Source: Siphonodentalium dalli | Taxonomy: Eukaryota > Mollusca > Scaphopoda > Gadilida > Siphonodentaliidae | Direction: 5' to 3' | Assembly (NCBI GenBank): GCA_032622095.1 | Contig: CP136069.1 | Span: 84,530,958 to 84,594,957, forward strand | Length of the DNA stretch: 64,000 nt | Shown: one piece after another, positions 56,268 through 64,000 of the stretch | Layout of the letters: each line of letters opens with the position of its first letter | Numbering within the stretch: position 1 is the first letter of the stretch | Position numbers and translations under genes: made by a program | Notes under the pieces: generated by a model | The model's input: the letters and a program-made list of their open reading frames with translations, nothing else | What the model was told of the DNA's origin: nothing | Databases searched by the model: none

Positions 56268-59200
56268 CTGTGAAGTAGAACATCAACATTAATTGACCTC
56301 AACAGCATCAGTTCATGAAAATGTTCAGCATTAACCCTTTCTCTACTAAGTGGATTCTCCCAGTAGTAAAAAAATTATACTCATGAATAGTCTATTAATC
56401 ATTTGGAGGGGTGTTCAGGGTAAATTGGCAGAGAGATTAGATGGTCATTTGTTGAACATTTCCTTTGGGAAATATGGCGGGGTTTACCATTTCGGAACCA
56501 TGCGCGCGAGATTGACAAATGGGAATTTGACTTTTTGTGGCTTTACTATAGATAAATACTCACATTCTTGGTAATGATACCAATAACAGTAGGAGCTAGG
56601 AATCCTGGGATTGTTGCAAATGTATTTGATATCCCGAATATTATGCCTGCATAGTGTGGTGCGATATCACCGGGATTGTTCAGAAAACCTGCACCGTATG
56701 TCCACCCACTTAGTCCCACTCCGATCGTGAGCAAGGCTACAGCTGCGGCTGTTGAATGGCAGTCCATGAATGTGAGAATGAATAAGAAAAATGCTGGACC
56801 CACCTCCCCTGAAAAGGACAAAATGAAGAGAAATTAAATTAATGTTATTAACATAAATACTTGTGTTCTCAGGCAATTATATTTGGAACCAGGGGACAGG
56901 AAGGTTAACCATCCCCCCACCAAACTTTGAAAAAAATGTTCAACTGTTGGAAAATTCGTACTTGTCATTTGTAGAATGAGGGTGAATTTTGTGATACTAT
57001 CCCAGGGAAATTTCCCGGGCTGTTTTGATACCTGTTACAGGTATTGGCGCCCAAACTTGAGAAGCCTAAATGACCCCAAACTCCTAGTGGACAGTATTGA
57101 GTCAACCTGAATTTTCAAGGCAATTCAACAATATGCGCTGTAAATAAACATCTGCAGTTGCAATACAACCTTCATTTGCATGTTGAATTTTTAAATCAGA
57201 AATATTATGTCATATTTATAATATATGCATCTGTATCTGTGTTGGTTCGGTGTAGAAGCCGTATTTTAAAGTTATATTGGGATATCGGTACATCCTCTGC
57301 TGGAAACAGGTGTCCCCAAATTATCTCTTGATTCTTCCCTGTACTATCCAGCACAGTGACCCCAAAATGACTCATTACCATCTACACGTCAATGTTAACA
57401 TCCTTGACAAATTTCATAATGATCCGACTAAAGGTACGACCTGTAGCCATTGCCAAAGGATTTAGTCATGCAAAGATGAAATCCAAAATGACCACTGGTG
57501 GCCTTATTTGTTTGCCAAACAACCCCAAAATGACTTGTTCCCATCTACCTGTCAATGTCAACAGCCATGACATAATGATCCGACCAAAGGTACGACCTGT
57601 AGCCCGTGCTAATGGAAATTGTTGATGGACGGCTCCACACACGGACAATGCACATGCACACATGGACGACGGATACCAAGCCATGGCAATTAAGCTCAAA
57701 CTTGACAAGTAAAGTTGAGCAAATAAAAGGCCGCCCAACCAGTGTCCCCCGAATGGTGGCTTCATTTGGGGTGGGGGCTTTTTAGAGATAAACAACAAGG
57801 ACCAAATGGTCAAAATAGGTGGATGGAAACAATCCGATAATTATAACTAAAGTTATATCATGGAAACCAAAATAATCAGCGGAATCTAAGTCAGCAAGAA
57901 CTAATACTCCAATAAGGTGGGCCGAACACAAATTTGAACATAACCCTTTAATGACGGAAGCTGCGCTGGTGCAGCACTAATATCATGGAAACCAGAATAA
58001 CCACCAAATTATAAGTCAACAAGAACCCTAACTCCAGTAAAAATAGGTGGCGGAACCCAAAGTTGAACTTTACCTGTATTTTCATATGAGTAATCCATGT
58101 ACCAAATTTGAAAACAATCAGACAACTAAAACTAAGGTTTTAACCTGGAAACCAAAACAAAAAGTCAGCAAGGACCATATAAACTCCAATAAGGTGGACA
58201 GAACACAAATTTGAACTTAACCCTTTAATGACGGGAGCTGCGCTGGTGCAGCATTAAAGATCCTGTGCCAGCGCATTCTCTAATATACGAGTTTCATTAG
58301 GGAGCCTCGAAGCTCCAGTCATGAAAAGGTTAATCCACATGCAACATTTGAAAACAATAAGATAAGTATATATGTCATGCTTATTCTCACCAATGGTTGT
58401 GCCTATTTTGCGTGCTGTATTCCTGGACATCCAGTTGTGTGTGAGTACGAAGTCGAAACAAACACCTGACAAGTTGCACATCATCCAGAAGCAGATGTAT
58501 GGTAAAGCAGTGAAGCCACCATTCTGAAAATACAGCAGTTCATACTCGATTGGTAGTCACTTGATTTGCATCCATTCAGTTGTAGGAATGTTCAGCTAAT
58601 TAGTTCAAAAGGCAACCTTTGAAGTTTATCTGAACTGACAGGACTGGGCTCTGCTAAAATTATCAGAACATCCCCACATGTGATGGATAGTCCATTTACA
58701 GTAATGCTCTAATTAATCGACATCTTAACCACAGCAGAAATATGGCTTGTTGCCATTCATCGGAAAGCTATGGCAACAAGCCATATTTCCGACTAAATCC
58801 TGAAAAGTTACCCATAATTCTGCTGTGGTTAAGAGGTCGATTAATTAGAGCATTACTGTATATTTATATACAGTCAATTTCAGTTAATTGCATATCGTTT
58901 AAATGCATATTTCGGTCATTTGCATAAAATATGCATGCACCAAACCATTTTCTCATAAAAAGACTATTTTTTAATCGTTTATTTGCATAAGGGTCAGAGT
59001 CTATTCCGTTTTTATGCATACGAAAATCGTCAAAAATGTTGATGAGAAGGGGTAAAAAGTAACCTCATGATGTCGAAATTATAGCAATTTGTAAAAATAT
59101 TTACCTTGAAAAACGTATTTTATGGGAAAACTTAATACAAAGTTGTTGAAGATGACCATCGCGAGAGCGACGACGGCAATGTTCAATTTCATAACACACG

Positions 59201-60939
59201 TGGTTTTCTATCTATACTAGAAGGTGACCCGACTTCGTCCGGGCTTTGACATTGAATTGACCATTTTGAAGGTCAAGGTCAGGTGGGGTCACGATTTGAC
59301 CCGTCCAAAACACTCCCTGGAAACAATTACCACTATGGTCCACTAAGTATCAAATTTTGTCAAAATCCGTCTGGCAATTTTCCAACACCAACATCCCAAA
59401 AATGGTGGAAATTGGGCAAGCGGATACCGGGAAATCGGCCCAGCGGATACCGAGATACCCTATGTATCAAATTTCGTCCGTAAAAATCCGCCAGTTTTAC
59501 CCGATTTGATTTCCACTAAAGTATGTAAACGCGCCTCATATACACACGCTCATTAATTATCAAGCTTCAACGTAAAGATAAATTAGCATTGTGTGGTAAA
59601 TTTTAACTAATTATTTTCTCGCAGTCAAAGTTGAACAATTTCGATGTTGTTGACATTGACGGCTTGGGGCCACCGGTAGATTCCATTTCGCAACAACGAA
59701 GTATCATTTCAGCTAAATGGATTCTTGGATGAGATTCCAGACCCGCGGGGTAAATGTAAACAGCTTGAGCCTATGCGTGGTGTGAATATACAAAAAATAA
59801 ATCTATCGACAATAGACCTAAGAATATTAGCTGTAACAAAATTTATATATCAGAAATTGTAATAAATGATATATTTTGGGATAGATGCACGATTTTTAAT
59901 AGCCTGCAAATTGACAATATATATTGTAAATGTTATAATTTTGGGAAAAATACACGATGCGTAATTGCATGCCTGCAAATTGCTAACGTTCGTCGACGTA
60001 TGAATATAGAGTTATCCTCCCTGCATCGCAGTGCTAAATCCGACGTGATAGCACTGCGGATCCCGAGATATGAGTTTTGAAGGTCAAGGTGACGTCGCAC
60101 GGGCAAATCAATAGGCCTATGTTAACCCCCGGCCGAAAATACCCCCACGTACCAAGTTTCATCGAAATCGGGTCGGTCGTTTTTGAGTTCATCGATTACA
60201 CACACACACACAGACAGATACACACACACACAGATCTTTCAAAATATATAATAGATATATTTAGAATTGAATAGGAGAATCCGTTTGGGAATCAAAGGGT
60301 TAAAGATACATAATCTGATTTAACATGGCAATAATACCCTAAATTTATATTTCTTCGGCTTCGGGGTAAAACATATTAGATTTGAGTCAAGGAAGCCACC
60401 CGTCAAAGCCCAGTTATCAGATTTTGAGTTTGGAAATTTGTTATTTTCACCATCTCGAATATATTGCGGCCTGGCAAATATTCGACGAATGCCAACCGTA
60501 TTGTTGATATATAACAATTTGTGGGCAATTTTATACAATAGTTGACCGTGGTTAACATTATTTTTTGACAATTAATCGATTCTGATAACTGAAGCGGAAT
60601 TTCAAGAAATATTGTTGTTGTTGTTGTTGGAATCTGATGATATGGGGACCATCGAATGGGATTGAGTACCTTTAAGTTTCCCAAAGTACTGGCCTTGAAA
60701 AATATCACTCATGAAATATCAAGCCACAAACCAGAAAGTGTTGGTATCAAAATGTTAATTACTGACTGTTGAAGACATACCTTCTTGATGTCAAATTTTA
60801 GTACTTCCTTCATATATCTTGGTGTGTTAGTCAGGAAAGTATATGTTCCCCAGTTTTGGAAAGTGTGTGCCACAAATATCGCCCAAACAGCTGGAGATGT
60901 CATGATCTTCAACCAAGGAACATTCACTTTATGTGTGTT
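56061..60939 (-). CDS. SLC17-type transporter (sialin / phosphate cotransporter-like), 3' half
   Basis: A major-facilitator anion or organic-anion transporter of a vesicular, lysosomal or plasma membrane (family knowledge; substrate not predictable here). Four minus-strand exons (60939-60781, 58523-58391, 56808-56564, 56267-56061) join in phase, all with AG acceptors and GT donors, giving 247 residues, the C-terminal half of a protein of about 480. Family motifs are VPWLKIMTSPAVWAIFVAHT, YTFLTNTPRYMKEVLKFD, TALPYICFW, NTARKIG, DIAPHYAGIIFGISNTFATI (the SLC17 signature region) and WQVVFYIAIAIYVCGALFY, then PWA and a polar cytoplasmic tail. No stops or frameshifts. The N-terminal exons must lie beyond 64000; none is recognisable at 60940-64000. 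The introns are dense with MITEs. A weak ATTAAA poly(A) signal candidate lies about 50 nt past the stop (56008-56013). Confidence 0.88.
56564..56808 (-). CDS. SLC17-type transporter, exon 3 of 4 in window
   Basis: 245 nt; its first two bases complete the split Gly codon from exon 2 and it leaves in phase 0. Acceptor TCCTTTTCAG, donor GTGAGTATTT. Encodes three helices and the DIAPHYAGIIFGISNTFATI signature. Confidence 0.9.
56965..57012. repeat. Hairpin family L fragment in an intron
   Basis: CATTTGTAGAATGAGGGTGAATTTTGTGATACT matches one arm of family L; the other arm is absent. A short GGGAAATTTCCC palindrome follows. Confidence 0.5.
57355..57720 (-). repeat. 164 bp-repeat fragment (K1 family) in an intron
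   Basis: Two inverted-orientation units related to 13197-16469 (GACCCCAAAATGACTC, TAAAGGTACGACCTGTAGCC at 57430 and again near 57587). A terminal CAAGCCATGGCAATTAAGCT and GTAAAGTTGAGC match the left end of K1. Only about two repeat units are kept. Confidence 0.75.
57728..58215. repeat. Fragment of K2-type element in an intron
   Basis: CAGTGTCCCCCGAATGGTGGCTTC matches the left end of 9107-9840, followed by diverged units with AACCAAAATAA and GGTGG.CGGAACCCAAAGTTGAAC. A CCCTTTAATGACGGAAGCTG family C end is inserted at about 57944-57980. Confidence 0.5.
58219..58333. repeat. Short family C copy, C10, in an intron
   Basis: TTAACCCTTTAATGACGGGAGCTGCG, one degraded palindrome (58267-58310), then GAAGCTCCAGTCATGAAAAGGTTAA. 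TTAA stands at both ends. Confidence 0.7.
58391..58523 (-). CDS. SLC17-type transporter, exon 2 of 4 in window
   Basis: 133 nt, enters in phase 0 and leaves with one base of a split Gly codon. Acceptor GTATTTTCAG, donor GTGAGAATAA. Encodes NGGFTALPYICFWMMCNLSG and ends NTARKIGTTI. Confidence 0.88.
58697..58860. mobile_element. TA-flanked fold-back MITE, copy D7, in an intron
   Basis: TACAGTAATGCTCTAATTAA to its complement. The left arm lacks the TTATGGGTAACTTTTCAGG segment present in the right arm, an internal deletion on one side only. Confidence 0.8.
59209..60260. repeat. Interspersed repeat ending in a (CA)n tract, in an intron
   Basis: Starts near CTAGAAGGTGACCCGACTTC and ends CCAAGTTTCATCGAAATCGG, GTTTTTGAGTTCATCGATTA, (CA)n, then TTCAAAATATATAATAGATA. 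This tail is of the type seen at 3' ends of RTE-like LINEs and derived SINEs. The first 80 bp recur inverted inside 26063-27161. No reverse transcriptase is recognisable. Confidence 0.4.
60299..60675. mobile_element. MITE family B, diverged copy B4, upstream of exon 3
   Basis: TTAAAGATACATAATCTGATT to GGGATTGAGTACCTTTAA, with the core word GGCTTCGGGGTAAAACATAT. It lies about 100 bp from a coding exon edge. Confidence 0.65.
60781..60939 (-). CDS. SLC17-type transporter, exon 1 of 4 in window
   Basis: 159 nt, 53 codons, phase 0 at both edges. Acceptor TTCATTCTAG, donor GTATGTCTTC. Encodes the loop and helix around TSPAVWAIFVAHTFQNWGTY through KFDIKK, corresponding to the start of the second six-helix half. 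Confidence 0.88.
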
Positions 60940-60960
60940 CTAGAATGAAGAAATGTTAAG

Positions 60961-61158
60961 ATAGTGATTACAATAACACATGTAGAATGAGTGGCGGTCT
61001 CAATGTGGTCATGGGAATTTGACTGTGATAAGTATTCAGAAAATTACCTCAACCCCTTCAGGATATACATACCTGTAGTATATACATGCAGAGCTTGCTA
61101 AATTGATATTGCAATCAAAACACATAACATGGACATTGGTGAATCCGTCATTTATTAC
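60961..61158. other. No feature seen
   Basis: Intronic or flanking AT-rich sequence of the transporter gene. Confidence 0.4.
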
Positions 61159-61634
61159 TTAAAGGTACTCAACCCGATACAACTCCTCTCAATTACTATT
61201 TCAATGGCTTCGGGGGTCAAAAATATTTGATTCGAGTCGAGGAAGTCACCCATCAAAGCTCAGATTTGTTAGATATCGATTTTAGAAATCTATTATTTTT
61301 CATTATCGGGAATACTATCTGGCCCAGAACTCAGTCAAAATTGCGTTAAAATTACCACTTGATATTAGAGTTATTCATCCTTGTCTGTTTGAATAGATTT
61401 GGAGTACACATCCAGAGCAGATTACGGCAGTTATTAGTACTGATCTCGAGAACATAACAAATTTGAAAAATCAATATCTAATAACTCTGAGCTTTGTTTG
61501 ATGGGTTCCTCGACTCGAATCAAATATTTTTTACCCCCAAAGCCAAAGAAATAGTAATATTGGACCCTCTGATCGGATTGTTGTTGTTGGAATCTGTTGA
61601 GATGGGGACCCTCTTTACGGGTTGAGTACCTTTA
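61159..61634. mobile_element. MITE family B, copy B5
   Basis: TTAAAGGTACTCAACCCGAT to GGGTTGAGTACCTTTAA. Full-length and nearly identical to B3 (42916-43392). Confidence 0.85.
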
Positions 61635-61711
61635 AATTTAAATTCTTAAATAAATTACAAGTACCAATTTTTAATTTGTGGAGTGGAATCTCTCCATTCA
61701 TCTATTCACAA

Positions 61712-61876
61712 TGAGAGCTGCGCTGGTGCCAGTGCATTCTCTTATATATGCGGGTCTCCCATATGGAGCCTCGCGTATATAAGAGAATGCACTGCTAAAA
61801 GATCAAGGTAAATATTAGGCCAATGCATTGGCACAGGTTTTCGCAAAAATTCAGGATACTCCAGTCATCGAGGGTT
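61712..61876. repeat. Family C copy C11
   Basis: AGAGCTGCGCTGGTGCCAG, a type-B palindrome (61725-61795), linker, a bare CCAATGCATTGG where the second palindrome should be, then ACTCCAGTCATCGAGGGTTAA. The second palindrome has lost its interior, leaving only the outer 12 bp. Confidence 0.7.
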
Positions 61877-62017
61877 AATTAGCCCAACAACAGATTCCTT
61901 CTGGCATACTGCCAACACCAAAGAGTCAGTAATGTCTGAACATCTCTGGCCATCTCCAGGACCGCCATGGTTATTGGAATATACTTATATTACTACATCC
62001 ACTTAAATCCACTATAG

Positions 62018-62260
62018 TTAAAGATGGCTTCGGGGGTAAAAAATGTTTGATTCGAGTTGAGGAACCCACCAAAGATCAGATATCAATTCTTTAAATTTTT
62101 CATTTCTCGAGATGTGTACTTATTTGTGGCCTGGCCAAATTTTTTGATAATCAAGTGATAATATGGCTATATATTTCATTGAACAATATGATGATAATTA
62201 ACACTTTTTGGGAAATTTTACATCATAGTTGACAGATGTTAGCATTATAGGATAATTACA
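62018..62260. mobile_element. Partial family B copy B6
   Basis: GGCTTCGGGGGTAAAAAATG and TTCGAGTTGAGGAACCCACC mark the left arm. The right arm is absent. Confidence 0.5.
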
Positions 62261-62277
62261 TTTAGGCGGAAATGAAC

Positions 62278-62515
62278 ATTAACCCTTTCATAACAGGAGC
62301 AGAGCTGGTGCAGCACTAAAAGACCCTGTGCCAGTACATTCTATTATATATATGAGTCTCCCATAGGGAACCTCGCACATATAAGAGAATGCACTGGATT
62401 ACAAGGTCAAGGTAAGTATTGTTAGACCAATGCATTCTCTTATATATGTGAGGCTCTCTATGGAAGACAAAATTCACAAAAAATTTCAGGAAGCTCCAGT
62501 TATGGAAGGATTTAA
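62278..62515. repeat. Family C hairpin pair, copy C12
   Basis: TTAACCCTTTCATAACAGGAGC start, type-B palindrome, linker, half of a type-A palindrome, tail GGAAGCTCCAGTTATGGAAGG. Confidence 0.65.
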
Positions 62516-62546
62516 TAGGATAATTACATTTGGGCAGAAGTAAACA

Positions 62547-62988
62547 TTAAAGTCCTTCTTAGTTTTTGAGTCGCCGAATATTTTTTTTATAGTGACTTGA
62601 TATACGGTTTTAATAACAATCTATGGCATAAAATATGATTAAAATACTATAATTCATCACTATTTGAAACATCTGTGTCTCAGAAGATGCCCACATAGAA
62701 ATAGAAAACTGATGAAGACTTCCCCCATCTGGCACCCAGAATGCAACAGAATTCAAACTTTATCAATGGAAGGGGAAGAACTCTATCTTTAATATATAGA
62801 GTTATTTTTACTTCAATCTTGATGACAAAATGCGTTGGGAACTCAACAAAAACAACATGTCCACAGTTTATTACACCGGATAAGTTGATAATACAATGTT
62901 TTGGAGCTTCCTCTTTCAAATGGTATATAATATGGCATGTATTTTATATGATGTAATCTGGGGGTTCGAAAATTAAGAGGGCCTTTAA
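62547..62988. mobile_element. MITE family A, copy A4 (inverted relative to A1-A3)
   Basis: TTAAAGTCCTTCTTAGTTTTTGAG to GGTTCGAAAATTAAGAGGGCCTTTAA. The core resembles A1 read backward. Confidence 0.75.
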
Positions 62989-63409
62989 CAACAATCTGTG
63001 CCATAAACTATGATTAAAATAATATTATCATCACCATTTGAAACATCTGTGTCTCAGAAGATGCCCATAGAGAAATAGAAAACAGCTGAAATCAGAGAAA
63101 GATTCCCCAATTTTGGCTCCCAGAATGCAACAGAATTCAAACTAAAGATATATTTTCAATGAAAGGGGAATAACTCTACCTTTAATATATCGAGTTATTC
63201 CGCCTCCATTGAAAAAAGTACACTTTTTACTACAATCTAGATGACAAAAACATGTTGGTAACTAAACAAAAACAACATGTTCACAGTTTATTACACCGGA
63301 TAAGTTGATAATACAATGTTTTGGAGATATCCTCTTTCAAATGGTATATAATATGGCATATATTTTATATATGTGATTTGGGGGTTTGAAAATTAAGTGG
63401 GACTTTAAT
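62989..63409. mobile_element. MITE family A, truncated copy A5, tandem to A4
   Basis: Lacks the left terminus and starts directly in the core (CAACAATCTGTGCCATAAAC). It ends GAAAATTAAGTGGGACTTTAA. It resembles A2 more than A4, so it is not a simple local duplication. Confidence 0.65.
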
Positions 63410-63724
63410 TGTGCTCGAATCACACAGCAATTTATTTTTCAATCCTAGAATTGAAACTGCCGTTTTATTAGTTGAAATGGGAATGTTGGAATAATGATGT
63501 AATTGACATTCATATATGACATAATGAAATAGAAATGCTGGTACACTTGTTAATAACTTTGATGCGCTGGTCATACAATCAATTGATCCGCTTTGCAATG
63601 TCATATGCCTATCACATCTTGGTGCTATGGACAAGGTAATGCTTTTGAAGAGTAATTTAAATATACTTTGGAATAATTTGTAAGGCTCAATTTTATTTCC
63701 TGTTGATTTATTTCACTTAAATTC
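63410..63724. other. No gene recognised
   Basis: AT-rich sequence. The minus-strand frame 63365-63634 overlaps A5 and has no transporter-like sequence, so it does not extend the SLC17-type gene. Confidence 0.4.
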
Positions 63725-63960
63725 TTATTCAACTCTTTCATGATGGGAGCTGCTCTGGTGCACTATTAAAGATCATGGGGCAGTGCATTCTCTTATATAT
63801 GCAAGTCTCCCATATGCAGCCTCGCATATATAAGAGAATGAAATGGCTTACAGGGTCAAGGTAAAAATTGTTAGGCCAATGTAATCTCTTACATATGCGA
63901 GGCTCCCTATGGGCACAGGGTTTACGCAAAATTTCAAGAATCTCCAGTCATAGAATCTTC
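63725..63960. repeat. Family C hairpin pair, copy C13
   Basis: CAACTCTTTCATGATGGGAGC, type-B-like palindrome (63780-63847), linker, half of a second palindrome, tail GAATCTCCAGTCATAGAA. Confidence 0.65.
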
Positions 63961-64000
63961 ACAGGCTATAAACTAATATTTTTATTTGTGTGAATGGGAG

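Noticed and set aside
63365-63634. Upstream exon of the SLC17-type gene on the minus strand
   Set aside because: No transmembrane or family motif (for example the N-terminal helices or loop signatures), and it overlaps a truncated MITE.

Overview
The window looks like an AT-rich invertebrate nuclear genome, most likely a bivalve mollusc. The reasons are spliced genes with GT-AG introns, a metazoan heparan-sulfate-type sulfotransferase, an SLC17-type transporter, a DIRS retrotransposon, and many short non-autonomous elements, several built around 150-180 bp tandem repeats as described in bivalve 'pearl'-like and tandem-repeat MITE families. The species assignment is inference.

Layout. 1-31.1 kb holds no host gene I can support. 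It is a mosaic of fold-back and TIR elements: TTAA-flanked elements, TA-flanked mariner-like hairpins, a CTTAAG-rich array family, a 21 bp palindromic minisatellite, a 3.3 kb TIR-bounded element filled with about 18 copies of a 164 bp repeat, a 4.2 kb fold-back element with arms of about 700 bp, a 1.1 kb MITE nested in a minisatellite, and a hAT-type element nested inside another element. 31.8-32.9 kb is an intact single-exon sulfotransferase (346 aa, HS3ST family) whose stop codon abuts a MITE. 33-49 kb is again repeats, with a decayed LINE reverse-transcriptase 3' end at 36.2-36.8 kb and a 2.2 kb TIR element carrying a tRNA-like SINE head. 49.55-54.68 kb is a structurally complete DIRS-type tyrosine-recombinase retrotransposon: gag, RT/RNase H and recombinase reading frames, inverted terminal repeats, and an internal complementary region matching both outer ends. 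Its recombinase frame is broken. 56.06-60.94 kb, minus strand, holds the last four coding exons of an SLC17-type major-facilitator transporter. Exon phases match at every junction, and the 5' exons lie beyond the window. Its introns and upstream flank are packed with the same MITE families.

The two host genes are functionally unrelated: one is a Golgi-type glycosaminoglycan sulfotransferase, the other a membrane anion/organic-anion transporter. They share no visible operon-like or regulatory logic. The dominant theme is nested transposition. Several insertions can be read at base-pair resolution from target-site duplications or from comparison of occupied and unoccupied copies within the window. 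Repeat boundaries are hand-aligned and may be off by a few bases.
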